The notes beneath the pieces are model-generated. The model worked only from the letters and a program-made list of their open reading frames with translations. It was not told where the DNA came from and did not search any database. The translations under genes and the position numbers were made by a program. A stretch of DNA of 64,000 nucleotides, taken from the NCBI GenBank assembly GCA_900708905.1, contig CAADRB010000025.1, positions 1,795,026-1,859,025 on the forward strand, given 5' to 3'. The DNA comes from Hymenolepis diminuta (taxonomy: Eukaryota; Platyhelminthes; Cestoda; Cyclophyllidea; Hymenolepididae). Shown here in pieces: positions 1-13,649 of this stretch (the first letter of the stretch is position 1; every line of letters starts with the position of its first letter).

Positions 1-132
1 AGTAGCATGAACTTCTTCAAAAGTGGACCGGCCAATGGGACTTCCACGCAGTTCGGTTGTACTTTTGGATGAAGAAGATTCCACACCAGATCCAATCTCT
101 GCACTATTTCGCCGAATAATCTTGTGAGAAAT
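1..132 (-). CDS. MPDZ: Exon 26 (partial): continuation of PDZ D
   Basis: Forty-four codons to the window edge, phase 0 in, acceptor AATTTTATAG. It continues L-L-E with I-S-H-K-I-I-R-R, then a Ser/Glu-rich stretch (G-S-G-V-E-S-S-S-S-K-S-T), then G-R-S-T-F-E-E-V-H-A-T, which looks like the start of PDZ helix alphaB. So a second insertion of about 25-30 residues lies between beta5 and alphaB. The gene continues to the left of the window; further PDZ domains are expected there if it follows MUPP1. Confidence 0.85.
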   Translation of the reverse strand, partial: MSHKIIRRNSAEIGSGVESSSSKSTTELRGSPIGRSTFEEVHAT

Positions 133-1703
133 CTATAAAATTAAGAAAATTAAATTGATTAAATTATTTGAATTTAATAATTTTTAAAAGATGATATTTC
201 GCATAACATTACAAAATGTTTCTTTTTGTTAAAATAGATATGAACTATTTCCACTTTTAAAAGACAGCTCGGTTTGATCTGAACAAGTGGAAAGTGTTAG
301 TGAAAACCCGGGCTCAAAATGGGGCAAGTATTCGCAGAAAATTGGACATTAATAATTTTAAAATGGTATGATAAGACGCAGATAATATAAAAATTAATAT
401 TTTATTTTAATAAACTTGGGATTAAATAACGCCTGTATCATCTATGAAATCAGAATGTTGAAAGAATATTGTGTATTTTAAATTTCTCTTAATGACAGTT
501 AATGACGACTTAATTGAATTTAGAATATTGCGCCATTTAAAGAAAATAACTATCTCTCATTTAAAGTTCGCGGCAATTAAAATTATTAAATAGAAATAGG
601 AAGTTAAGTCGAAAATTGCAAAATTTATCGGTAAAGATAAACAAGTTGGATAATTTTAAAAAGTATATTAATAATTAGTCAAAACGAAGGAATTAATGCT
701 AAAGACAATATTTATCCTTAAAATTAAGTAACTGGTGAATAAGTACTGGAAATTTTGAATTAGAATTCGATCAGTGATCCAAAAATTTGAATTGCGAATT
801 GTTCACTAAGTGAATGTCCTGCAACCCGAATCCAAAGTTCAAATGAAGTAAGTCTTTTGACGCTCTCGCTCTGACCCCTTCCCTCATCCCTCAATGAAAT
901 TTCCTAACCCGATTTCGGGTGCTTTCTAATATAAAAATTGGTAAGATTTATCTCTACTGTTGTGTGCTATCATAATTTCATTTTTATTAATGATTGATAT
1001 TATTAAAATGCTTATCAAAATGAGTACAGTTCAGAGGTTTGTAAATATTCTGTTTCTTTAATTTTCAATGGTTGAAGGGCCAAAGAGTTTTGTTTAAATA
1101 ATACCGCCAGAAAACATTTTTCTGAAGTGTAAAATAAGTATTAATGTGGTAACAATGTCCATAAATAGCTCTTCTGTCAATCGAGCTTTACGTCAGTCAG
1201 AACAAATCAATCAGCCATTGCAAGCCATATATTTAATTAAATAATGATTTTACTAATTAATTAAGTTAGCTGAAATATATCCATACCGCAGCGCTTTTAT
1301 TAAGTGTCAAACATTTATTATTTCAATGAGCCAAATTAATTGATAACTGACTTACGGTGGCGTATGAGAGTGGAGCAACAGCCATATTTGCCAGATTTTC
1401 TGGATTCCGGCAAATCACAAAACATAAAGAAGTAGGGGGTTTGAATTTTTTGCCCGAATACCGATGAAGGACACTTAAAAGGCATGATCGGATCAAGGGA
1501 CCAGCGTTTAGATGACTTCGTCCATAAAGAATATGTTCATTGAGCTAAAAGAGGAAATCAATGATGTCACTTTCATCGACAAGTTTATTGATTACTGATG
1601 TTACTACCAGTACTTAATGGAACATCGGATTGTTACCGTGGATGAAAACCGGACAAATTTGTCGTCATTAGAGGGAAAATTTTTCTTTGCTTTAATGGCT
1701 TAC
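133..1703 (-). other. Intron 25-26 with a family A repeat copy
   Basis: 1.57 kb, AT-rich. It holds a family A dispersed repeat near 740-935. A less AT-rich block at about 1370-1640 looks like old coding or transposon debris but has stops in every frame. Nothing else seen. Confidence 0.7.
740..935 (+). repeat. Family A dispersed repeat, copy 1
   Basis: Core: TGCAACCCGAATCCAAA, then ATGAAGTAA, CTTTTGA, a CTCT-rich stretch with CCTCATCCCT, and CCCGATTTC-x-GGTGCTTTC. It is preceded by TTTGAATTGCGAA, shared with the 54.2-kb copy. Confidence 0.6.
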
Positions 1704-2032
1704 CTCGAGTAATTGGTCACCAACTGCAATTCTTCCGTCCACTTCAGCTATACTCCCAGGTCGAAGGCCGCAGACCAAAACAGCCATTTGATTGAGATCC
1801 TTATTTCCACAGAGGGATATCCCAAGGCTCTTGGAGGCTCTTTGGTTTGCTTGAATGGAGGGCTTTTGAAAGGAAGTCACGGGAACTGTGGACGAACTTC
1901 GGTGAGTTTGTGGGACTTGTGCGAATGAAGAATTTTGCTTGTTGACAGCCAGGATTTCTTGAATTTCCTTTATGGTTATTTCCACAATCACGATTTCCCC
2001 TGAGAGTTCGCCGTACTTTCGCTGGAGATTAT
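1704..2032 (-). CDS. MPDZ: Exon 25: front and core of PDZ D (MUPP1 PDZ8-like)
   Basis: Three hundred and twenty-nine nt, phase 1 in, phase 0 out, acceptor TTTTTTAAAG, donor GAG|GTAAGC. First strand G-E-I-V-I-V-E-I; carboxylate-binding loop and beta2 S-L-G-I-S-L-C-G-N-K-D; beta3 and turn A-V-L-V-C-G-L-R-P-G-S-I-A-E; then V-D-G-R-I-A-V-G-D-Q-L-L-E. These are textbook PDZ motifs and the clearest family match in the window. Between beta1 and the binding loop there are about 45 extra, polar Gln/Ser/Thr-rich residues where MUPP1 has about six, so the domain is split by an insertion. Confidence 0.93.
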
Positions 2033-2989
2033 CTTTAAAAAAAAGAATTTTGCAATTATTTAATTGCCTTAAAATGTTGGATCGATGTTTATTATACTGA
2101 TTCGGAAAATAATAAGCTGTGTTTCAGTAATATTGTAAAAGTAGAATCAGCCTTAGCTAGGTTAATATGACAAATGATATATGACCAATAAAAAACTTAA
2201 TAGAGTAAGTCAGCATGTTTACCACATGATAAAGTGGTCTTCTTTCAAAACATCTTCAATGCTTATTTTAATAGCCATCTATTAGGGGGTAAGATTAAAC
2301 TGCAATTGTCCAGTAATTGAAGACGTTTACGTTGATAACATTCCTGTTTTTCTCCATAGCATTCACATTTAAAATTTGTGCTCCGCTTTCGTAGTGCCTG
2401 TCTTAATAATGCGATAAGTTTATCCAGGTATCTTTCCCTTTTTTGCACTGCTTCACTCTGCCTCGGTAACTGTAGAAATTCAGCGCTAGTTTGTTTAAAT
2501 TAACAGCAGAACATGTTTAAAAAGCTCTAAAGTTTTTTGAAACTACAACAGTTAATCAGAGTTACAAATCATGGATAATTTTAGCACAGTGAAGTTTATT
2601 CTTTAAACCGGGAGAAGTGAAAATTCTTTTTTTACTTGAATAAAAGTTATAATCATCTGACTGAAGAGATACATAATTTAAATAATATTATTTTTATCAA
2701 TCTTGCGCTTAAAAAGGCCATATATTAACTTCGTTAGTTTATATTTACTATCCATATCAAAACATTGATTTCAGCACAGGCGGGACTTTTATCAATGACC
2801 TTCGTATTTGATATTTCAGGCTTGGTTACAATGATTCGTTTCTAGGAAAATACCAAAAATTATATTTATGTTATAAGAACTAAACTCTGAGTCTACTCAC
2901 TCCAGAGCCCTTTGAGTAGATCTGGTAGTTCCCATTAATATAAACATTTGCCGAGTGGTGATAATAGTGAAAGAATTCAAAAAATATCG

Positions 2990-3105
2990 ATTGAAGTAAG
3001 TCCTCCTTGATACTCCGACTGTTTTTCAACACCTTTTTGATTTTTTCTCCTCTGCCTTTTATTAGACTCTACTGCTACCCAGTTTCGCCTGCCTTTCCAC
3101 AATGA
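2990..3105 (+). repeat. Family A repeat, weak partial copy
   Basis: GAAGTAAGTCCTCCTTGATACTC followed by a CTCTGCC...ATTAGAC stretch and CCAGTTTCGCCTGCCTTTCC aligns with the 3' half of family A. Weak. Confidence 0.3.
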
Positions 3106-3378
3106 ATAATATAAATTTATACATTACCGCGGGACTTGATAATAATAGTGTCGAGTATATAATTGCGAAAAGTTGGGATTAAATATAACTGAATGAATAA
3201 TATGACGTATGTAAATGATGCTTTTTTAGGCAACTGAACAACCTGCAATAGGAATAGAACCCAATGGCAGATGAATTATTGGAAATCGATATATGCATAG
3301 ATACATTTCTTAATCATAAAACTAATGAAAATGAAAAATCAATCAAGAGGTAAAAAAGCAGTTAGCGGAAGAAATGAA

Positions 3379-3396
3379 ATATATATATATATATAT
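3379..3396. repeat. (AT)n microsatellite
   Basis: Nine AT units in intron 24-25. Confidence 0.9.
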
Positions 3397-6300
3397 GTAA
3401 CTATTCTAATACTGCTGGTAACGTAAAATAATTGGGAGGGCAAAACAAAATCTACGATTTTACATAAATTAATTTTCAGTTAATTTTGCCGTTTCTTTGC
3501 CATCTGATTGGAAATAACGAACATATGGCGAGAGAGCAAAACTATCAAAGGAAAAGTGGCAGGTAAAAAGAAATATCTGCGTGTTTTCTTGTTGGCTATA
3601 AACTTTACAACCGTTAAAATATCATGCTTTTATTCTTTCATAGGAGGAAATCAAAAAATTTAGCCTTTTGTCTAGTTTTGAAAATATTTTATTTCATTGG
3701 CTAGTAGGGAGAATTTAGTATCAGCAATATCAAAAGCAATGATGCTATCTTGAATAAATCTAATCTCTTCATATTCTTTAGCGAAGTGGAAGGAAATTCT
3801 ACAGCGGTGATAAAATCTACAAGTTTGTAAATTTTTGAATTTACTTAAAGGAAATTATTGCACTTGTTTTCAAATTGATATTTAATCGGTAAATAGACAT
3901 TTATTTCATGGTGAAGAGGGATTTCATTCCGTATTGGTTAATAAAAAAGCCTGAAAAATGAGCCTGATTGATTTCTGTTATAAATCGTAGTTAAAGACAG
4001 TTAACTGGACTATTGCTACAGAATAACTTGTGATGGGACCTGAGTATTTTCCGATGGTCCGCTCTCTACTTATTTAAATCAAATTAAAACAAAACTTTTA
4101 ATTGAAAATAATAGTTCATTTACACTTTTATTTATTAACTTGTTATCTACCGCAATTCTTATTTAGCTTCAACCCTAATATTATTAAATATGCAAAGCAG
4201 TAGGAAACGCCAATTATAACAATATTATGTTAGAATTCTTTAGTTTCAAAACTGGAAAAGTTTTCTTTATTTTACTGCGTTGGAACACGCATTTTACCAT
4301 CTTAATAGTATTACTGATACGAAAAGATAGTCATTTTCATTGCATCAAATAGGTGGCATAAAAAACTGAATCTCTAAGAGTAACTGTTGTAGATAAGGCA
4401 TGCGAAATCCTCGAACAGAACATACGAAAAGCTCTTATCTTGATGTGACGTGCTCAACAGTTATGATAACTATTGACAAAATCAAGAGACACTGATCGTA
4501 ACTTGAATACATTTGCAAGAAATTCTTGTTAGTTTCAGTATTATTAAACAAAAAAGGGCTTCAAAAAATGAAAATCTATCTATTTTAATTTTGACCAATT
4601 GGGAAAAGCAAGCAGATTGGTTGCTGTCCATCAAATAAACACCAAAAGCACAATTGTGGAAGAAATAGAGACATGAATATAAGCGCCGATATCTAGTACT
4701 TCATTAAATTTTAAGTCAAATTAAACAATCAGTTTATTTTAAAAAATCGGTCTCAAAATATTTAAGACCACTCCCTCAACAATTCTAACTGAAATCTCAC
4801 GGAAGCTTCCCTGTACAGATTTCGATAGTTAATCCACATACATCGTTCGCAGTTTCATAAATATGCTAAAATAAACTGGAAATTAACTCTTAAGGCTCAC
4901 TAAATCTGATAAATATCAATGAAAAACCCGGAAAAAACGATATATCTGCGTTTTTATCACGAATGAAATGGATAAGTCGTTTAGAATTTGCTCTAACAAA
5001 CGGACAGTTTTGTTGGCCACTAAACAACCATTCAGCTTGCAATAAAACCAATACCAATTGTGCATATCTCTTCATTTTCTGGTGATTGGCTCCACATTTA
5101 TTAATTCTTTTTCATGGTAAAAAAAAACCCTTTCAATACTCGATGATTTTTTGCAGACAATAGACCTGGTGGGTGGTCAAACTCCCCACTTCAGACAAAC
5201 TGAGAGATAACAGAAAGAAAGAACACAAACGCTTTAGACAATGAGTCTGGACATTAGCCTGTCGTACAGTGCTTCAAAGTTATAAAAAAATATTTAGTAA
5301 ACATATTTCCAAAATGTCTCGTTAAATTGGTGAGCTATTATTCAAAACGACAGCATGCTTCTAGCATTCTTTTATTAAAACAAAATTTTAATATCAAACG
5401 AACCAAACTCACAACTTCTATCCTTATGACCTCAATTATCAATTAACAGTTAAATACAAGTTGAACTACAATTGCTTTAAAAGTACGCACTAAACAGTCA
5501 AGACCAAGTACAATTCATGAGGTTTTGGCGAAGTCCAATATTAAATTGTCTCTTTTTAACTCCATATATAATAAGCAAGAAAAACTGTCAAAATGTTATG
5601 TCTATTCACTTCTAGCTTTGTCAACAAACAAAGCTAATTTTACCTTCCAGGTAATTTACATCGATATCTTGAAGAAAACGACACCGCATGGATTAAGCCT
5701 TCCTTCAACACTTCCTCTTCTCTCCGAACCTACTAGTAAAAAATCACTGCTTCATTCGAAGGATGACTCTCTAAGCATTTTTCAAGATTATTATTTATTC
5801 ACATTCTTTATGAAAGTACGCTGATTTTTCGCCTTTATGACCAGTTGATTTAAACTCCTATATGCCACGTCTGAACGGGTTCATCCATTCACCTTCTTTT
5901 CTAAAACTGCCCCGTGACTCATATGAACTATCTTTGTATTTTCATTCACACACATCCGTAGACACAAATTCGTTTTTTACCTGCCCATGCGCTGCCTTCT
6001 CATCTCCTCTCGCACCCTCCCTCCCTCTCCCTCATCACCTTGAATTCTCATCGTAATTTAACCAACACCCTTTGGCCAACTCAACCCTTTGTGTTCTACT
6101 TTTTGAAACGGTTGTTTTCAGTTGTTGGCTATACTCTTAGCTTCCACGATCCAGTTCCCGTGACACCAATAGTAGCTGCTACAAGATCGTCTTCATTTTA
6201 AAACAATATTTTATCAATATGATAGATATAGTTTCAGGATGATGACGGTTCGAAAAATATATAATGGAATTTTAAATATTCAGAGATCCAAAGCCAAAGC

Positions 6301-6546
6301 ACATTTGAGTAGCTTTAAGTAAAAGTGACCGACAATGGTAATTGGTTAAAGAATATGGAATTTAAATACACGTGGGTACTAAGAAGATTGTGCTTCGGAA
6401 GCTTTTTCTCCTTCAACATGGTCTGAATCCTCAACCTCTGCTTCAGATTTTCTCATTCAAAAACGAACCTATATATAAGGTGATGCAATACACTTTCATT
6501 AATAAACTGGGATTATAATTTTTCCTTTAACCGATTTTAGACATAT

Positions 6547-6557
6547 GGGGGGGGGGG
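6547..6557. repeat. Poly-G run
   Basis: Eleven consecutive G in an otherwise AT-rich intron. Confidence 0.85.
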
Positions 6558-9500
6558 TTGTAATAAACTGGCATTCATATGTTTGAACTTCAAGCCCCCA
6601 CGTACGATATGATCTCAAAATGCCAAAATGTGTGCAATATCGGAAAATGAACTATGACTAATTTCCTGGAAATCGATTTGATCGTGTATTTCAAATAGGA
6701 CCGTCATTAAAATACAGATTTTCCAACAAGGTGACAGTTGTTTGATTTGTTCTTAACTGAGATTTCACAGTTTAAGATGCATTTTAAAAAATGGCATTTT
6801 CAATATTTGATGATCGGTATCTCTCTTACTAAACTACGGCTATCAGTTATGTAAAAGCCTCATTTCACAAACCAATCCTTTACTTCAAACTCAATGAATC
6901 TACTGAAAATACAGCCAAGTAGATGAGATTATAGAAACTGGCCAGATTGATTGTTTGAATATTTACACAGTCGACTCAAAGGAAAATCACTATGAGATTG
7001 ATATACAACAGTACTTTTGTGTTTACAATCTTAAAAGGTTTTCCATGGGATTACAAATATTTTTAATACTAAATTGTAATTGATATGCAACAATGCAGAA
7101 AAAACAGAAACTTCGATGAATATTAGAAACGGGGTGACACACCCATCAAAATCCCTTATGCTTACTACTATAACAATGTTTTTAATTGATCATTAGAAAT
7201 CGAGAATATTTAAACCAATTAAAAGTTTCAGGATTATCGATTTAATTGATTTATTTTAAAGCAAAACTTACTGATTATGTGAGCAAAAATGGAATCCATA
7301 CATCCTTACATTAAAAAGGAGAGCAGAGGAAAAATTTTTCTTATTCAAACCATTTTCTCCACTCAAACATTTCAGTAAAAATATTGGTTACCATTTTGGA
7401 CAACTTCTAACACAATAAAAATCACGTACGAATAGGCAAAGGAGAAAAATAGAAACAATCGAGATGATCCCCATGCTCTTTTTATATGTCGTCATTCAAA
7501 AATAAAACTCTATTTTTGGACTTGTTGATCGGCAGCTCCACATTTCTAATGTCACAAAAATTAATTATCTGCACAAGAATTGTTTCTCCAATTCCATAAT
7601 AAAGAGGAGGAAGTAAGCTTTACTGATAATAAGAACCCTAATAGAATTCAAAATAGACAATGAAGTTGAGGGAGTATTGATTTCTTCTGTTAGACTACAT
7701 CTGTCTTCTCCCAAAAAAGGTTAAGTCCACAGAGATTTATAAAGAAATGAAGAAGAGTGTTATGAAAAGCCAAATATGCTTAAATTGTTATCATAATATG
7801 TTTTTAAAGTTAAATAACTTCAAAATAATGCTTTGGTAAGATCTGCAAGTTGAAATAATCGGTAAACTGCTAAGGATGGGTCATAGGGCAAACGAAGTAA
7901 ATGTAGTCGCTAGCTGATTCAATTTGATAAAAGGTTAAAATCAACAGTTTGGGGTTGATAGGGAATAGGTTCATTATAATTCGTCAATGCAATTCAGTGG
8001 ATGGAATTACCGGTTGCATGAGCTCAGAGTGATCGATGGAAAGATGATCGAATACGCTGGTGGCGCCTGGGTCAGCGAGCACGTCTGCAAAATAAGAGAT
8101 CACGAGGTCAATCCTTATCTTTTCACATCCAGTGGCACGGGCGACCAACTACTATTCATAATTCCGATCAGTACGAGAGGTGATAAAGTATGAGTTTCAC
8201 ATAAGAGCAGATCCGGAAAACTATCCTTCTACCTTCGTTACGTGTTGGCAACTCTTTCCCTAATGGGCTTAGGAAGTTTCTCGTTTAGAAAGCTTTCTTC
8301 TATTAAGGATGAGAAGTGAACTTATTGGTTTCTTTCATATCAACCGGAAAAATCTAGATTTTATAAACTAATTACACTGTAGACGGGAAAAAGAAAGTGA
8401 CACGGTCATCCAATATTTAAACTTGAAGTAAGTCAGGGGTACTTTTTCTTTTGATTACGAAAAGTGGAACCGAATTTCGAAGTGACTGACAGGAGAATTT
8501 GCACCAAATCGACTTCCAGCCAGACAGATTTTATGAAAAACTGCAAACAGGGCTCGTGAATTTTAAGGATTCAGCTACGATTTTGTGCATTCTTCATAAC
8601 TCACTAAAGTCTTGCATCTTTCTGTCCAACGAATCAAATATATTTTCACTAAGGATTTTGAGAGCTTTAATTAGAATCACATTAAATTAAACTTAATTTA
8701 GAACTAAACATTCAAAGAATTCCTCTATAAAGCAATCACCGATTTAAGAAATCTGATTCATTTTTGAAAATAAGTCCAGAATTCGTTCAGTGATGAGTTC
8801 TTTTATGCATTTTAACGAAGAAAAAAAATTTATCTAAAAATTTTATGACTTTGTTTTCAAATCTCCCATTCCTTTTAGTAAATAGTGCACACTTCACTCA
8901 GATTGCGATATGTTATCAGCATTAGGTCAAAGAACAGGAGGTTGTTAAATTCATAAATTTGCACATATACAAAAGTGTAATTGATATAGTATTTAAAAAT
9001 GTCAATGACATTCAGAGAATTTTATCCTGAAATCTATCTTTATTAATTAACAATCTTGCTGCAAGGTTGAAAATGAAGTAACTGAAATTCATATTATGCC
9101 CTTAACCTGAAAAGAAGCAGTTTGCTCCCCCCCAATTTCCCCAAAAGTTTAACAGCTAATTTCTGTTAACCTCACTACTAACTAGGGTTTATTACCCCAA
9201 AAAGGTAGTAAATATTTAAGTGCCAGTGGGAAAATATTCTGATCTAAGTACCACTTTACGAAATATATCTTTAGGTTATATGATCAGGGGTATAAAATTA
9301 AAAGAAGCATGAAATGGGAACGCATTTTATGGAACTAAATCACAAGATTGGTAGAATATAAAGGAAAACTTTAAAATCTTCAATTTTATGACAATCCCCA
9401 ATATTTTCTTCCTGTTAATTGGATTATTAATGAAAACTATCAGAAAGAAAATATAGTTATGAAGTGTTATTAATATTTTCCTAAATTAATAAAATATAAT

Positions 9501-12500
9501 TTACACTTTCTTTCCATTATATTTGAGAATCAGCTAACCTTGAAATTTTTTATGTGAATTAACCTGAATTCAAATTGAAGTGTAATGTGTTTTCGCTGTA
9601 ACAACGAGAGCTTGTCTTTTCCCTATTCTGGCTAGAATATCGGATTGTTGTTCATAAAAAAATATTATCAAACAAAGCGACTTTATATTTAGTCAGCAAA
9701 TGCGTTATTATCTTGGAATAATTATTCCTGTCTATTCAGGGACTTATAGAGGTACAATGTAAAATTTAGTCTATAATCAAAAAGTTTTCAAAAACTTTAG
9801 CGAGAAAACAAAATAGATATAATACAAGCATGTAAAGAGGAAATCGGCCGTGCAACCGTCGCCCCATTCCATTCTTTTCTCGGCCGGATGTGCACGTTCA
9901 TATAACTATCCCAAATTCAAGGCTGTTTAACGAAATGAAGAGTGAATACTTCCAGAAATATAGACTTCAGAATTAACCGTTACAAATCAAAGGTGGGGAA
10001 AAGTGTTGAAGGAAAAATATGCTATTAAAAGGCCTAAAAGACCACCCTCTTTAATCTACCAGAATTTGTTATCTAGGCCTCCACTTAGTATATTCGATAC
10101 AATCTTTATACAAATGGACTTTTTACTATGATATAAAAGGATTTTCTGTTTCTTTGGAGATATGTTGCTCCACTTAAGCAAACTAAAATTTTCAGACACA
10201 CAAATCTCGTTTATTTACTCGAGTTAAGATTAATTAGTTGTTGGATTAAGTTAGTGAAAACTTCTACATCTTTATAATCTACATATTTCTATTGAAGTCC
10301 TACATCGGATTGCGCTGAAACGGTTTTGGTTGATTAAAAGTAGTGAATGGTCTTTACGATTCAGTAGCTGATCTATTTATTTAAGCAGATTCATCCAACA
10401 AATGAATTTTATTACTACTCCGCTTTCAATTATCATGGAATGTATTCCTAACTTTACCAAATAAAAACTCAGAAAAAATATGATGATCACGAGCGTCCAA
10501 TTTTTTAATAAATAGTAAACTTATTGATCGATCGTATCGAAGCTACAAATTGGGCAAAAGGATGCCTAATTTTCAAGTTCTGATAATAAAAATCAGGGAA
10601 GCGTACGAGACTCAGCGATTATAGTTCACGCATTTGGATCTTTGCATCATTCACTGTAAATGCATTTTGTTCTGAATTGACATTCCTCTAAGCATCTTGA
10701 GGGACGACCATTTTCTCTTCATCTTGTTTTCTACAAAGCATCTGGTCACCAAATCTAGGAGATTTGATTCCACCTAAAGGAAAGATTTTCAAATATTCAA
10801 GACTGGAAGTGCGCAAGAACACCGTAATTGTGTTCTCTTTATTTTAAAATCGGAAATTCATATTGGCTTGTTTTAAAAAACAATTTTGGAGCAGCTTATC
10901 GCTCTCAAAGTCCTCAACTTTAAAGGACATTATTAGGATGAGAGTGTTGTGCAACCACCAAATCCAAAATATTCAAAATTCACTCTCTTCTGCTCGTACA
11001 TCTCTTCGTTCACTAGTTTTTACAGGTAAACCTTAACTGATTATTCGTTAGACTACATGAAACTGATAAAAATTAATGCCTCCTAAGATCAGAAGGTCGC
11101 AAAACACAATAACCATAGATCGTTCAAAGTCATTCATGATCAAGCATCCTCTTCATTAGATCACTTCAGTCATTTTAAATGTGTTGACATAAATAATGCT
11201 AAGATGAAGGGGTATTAGAGTCGAAAGTGTTGAAATAGTGTCAATGTTTATTAACGAACGTATTTTCCTCCCCGCCATAATTTTTGAGTGCGCTTGTAGG
11301 TTCCTGAAGCCCCAATAAAGAATTAGCTAATAGTTTGAAAAAAATTTTAATCCAATTTTCTCAATAGTTATCTTCATAACTCATTGAAAAAGGCGTTTTC
11401 AAACACCCATTCTGTATATAGAGTTCTTTTAAAATAATCCGAGTCATGGATATCAATTACAAGATCTGTGACATAAAATTTCAAGTCACGAGAATGAGTT
11501 TAGACACTCCTAACTGCACCTAATTGCACGTGATCATAGGTAAATGCTTGAGAAAAGTTCAGGAGACGTAAAAGCAACCTTTAGAAAATGAAATTTAAGG
11601 ATGAGAATTAAAGTGTGAAAATCAAATTTTATTATCAAACGAGTAAAAGTAACTAACAGAAGTGGGGAAAAAGACAAGAAAATAATCGTCTACCTGAAAT
11701 CTTCTCAACTAATATTCAACTTATCATAACAAAATTTCACTTTGAGATCATTCTTTAATCTGGTTGGGAATAGCTTCTTGGCTTAAAGTTGATTATCAAG
11801 ATTAAGAGAGGTCAAATGCAGAGGTTATCTATGTAGAAAACACAGATTATTAAATAATTTTTGCTATGAATAATTAATATTATTCCTTTAATGCGGATAA
11901 AGCTCTCTTGAAAGCCTCCTCAGTCACCATTTTAATGAAATTAGTTTCAAAAGCAGAATAAGAAAAAAACACTGTTATCGAACAATCAACACGTTTTACT
12001 ATCAGCAATACAATTCAAACAATTTGGAAATTATTTCAGTATCTACTCCCATTTCAATTATTTTTATTGTTGGAATTTCGAAGATGTCATAATATCAACC
12101 AGGATCGATAAATTTCGGTTAAAAATTAAAATTACAAAACTATAGATCAAATCCAAGGTGAGAACGATATAAACAAAAAATCTTTTACAGAAGTTGAATG
12201 GCAACTGATTTTTTATTGCAAATATTAAAGATAAATGTGTTAAAAAAGGACAATACAATAGGCAAAATAAAGTCTCTCAACAAGTTTAATAAAAAAGATT
12301 AATTTGCAGACGACGGCTCTAAATTCTACGCATTTTCTTTTACGAAGTGCACACATTTTACTGACTTCATTAATAATATGGACAAAAAGATAACTAACTC
12401 TGATTAATTAGAAGAAATTTTGAAATTTCCTATGATCTCTTTTCCCTCCTAAAAACGTTAGGATTACAATAGTCAAAACGTTCACAAATTCTATCCAATA

Positions 12501-13351
12501 ATCAGATAATCACCAGAGCTACAATAGCGAACCCCAAATAGATGAGAAAAAAGCTATCAACTGGCTGTCGAAATACAGTTTGGGTGCCATTTGAATAGAA
12601 AATTTGATTTAAAAGATAAACAAAAAGCCAGAATTTGGGAGATGATAGAAATTAGCTTATAAATCCAAGTAATGTAACCAGAGAAAGATTCGATTTCCAA
12701 AAGTACTGATGTGCGAATTTTGCTCAGTCTAAGAATTAATATAAAATGAAGAATTGTTCTGATGGAAACGTGAATTATTCCAGATTACACTTTCTTTTAA
12801 CATTAATAATTCAAAAATCTCTTGAGAGAATTCAGGAAACTAAGCGCATTTTTAAAAATATATCTATGGTTAAGTTAAGAAATCATATTTGAAATGAAAC
12901 ATCGAAGCGGAAGTATTCAATGAGATTCTACCTCATATCATTAAGAAAAATGTGTTTAAGAGCGTACCAAATGCAAAAATAATAAAAGATGTTAGAATCA
13001 AATTAAATAGATCAGAAAATTGCATCTACATCTAATACAAGCACCTGGCATGTAAGGTCATCTCTCGTTTGAGGTCAAGTTACGCCACTTAGGGTCACTA
13101 GCTAATTGGCTCAGGAAGTTAACCTAATTCCTATCAAATAGCCATCATTTTGCTGGGGTTCAGTTTAAATTGGTTCTATTTTAATTTAAAAAGAAAAACA
13201 AAATAAACAGCATCGTCGAGAATGGCGCGAACTTGAAGAAATGGTACAAATCACCTGATAAAATTTAAATTTTTACTTAGCATATTCAATGTGAATGAAT
13301 GTACAAATTTTGAAGTTTAAATTTAAAAAATTAAGCTAATTTAAATCTTAC

Positions 13352-13643
13352 CGAACTCATCGTCACTGAGAGGAGCATAGCAGGAGCTTTCGCCGGTTTT
13401 ATCTTTCTCAGGGTGGATTAATTTTAGGAATTTTTGACCATTTCCTCGTGAGGTAATTGTAGTATTCTGCGAACATTCCATAAGTGGGTTCGGTGTCATT
13501 TTATCCTCTTCAGGATGGGTTTCAGGTATTTCCGAGAGTGATTTTTGAGATATGTGAGACTCGGGAACGTCGTTTTCTATCATTATCCTAATCTCAGTTA
13601 TCAATTTAGTGCATCCATCAGGCAGGATCGCACACTCCGAGTT
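13352..13643 (-). CDS. MPDZ: Exon 24: linker before PDZ D, with DEFG motif
   Basis: Donor TTCG|GTAAGA (phase 1) is strong and joins exon 25 perfectly, giving S-D-D-E-F-G-D-N-L-Q-R-K-Y-G-E-L-S-G-E. D-E-F-G followed by R-x-Y-G-x-L-x-G-E matches the linker and start of MUPP1 PDZ8 (family knowledge). The 5' end is uncertain. If internal, the acceptor is CTGTCAG (first base 13643, phase 0), reading C-A-I-L-P-D-G-C-T-K-L onwards. If it is a first exon, translation would start at the ATG at 13583-13581. Most of it is Pro/Glu/Ser-rich linker. No compatible upstream phase was found for exon 22 or 23. Confidence 0.75.
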
Positions 13644-13649
13644 CTGACA

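Larger units (their letters stand above)
2033..13351 (-). other. 11.3-kb intron 24-25
   Basis: The longest intron if exons 24 and 25 join directly, which their phases and the D-E-F-G/R-K-Y-G match demand. It contains a weak family A copy (about 2990-3105), an (AT)n run at 3379-3396, a run of 11 G at 6547-6557, a pyrimidine-rich tract around 5985-6080, and a plus-strand ORF of doubtful meaning at 7987-8193. I saw no further PDZ exon. Confidence 0.65.

Noticed and set aside
1713..1928. Plus-strand 71-codon ORF
   Set aside because: Lies opposite exon 25, whose PDZ motifs are unmistakable; it is an antisense shadow.
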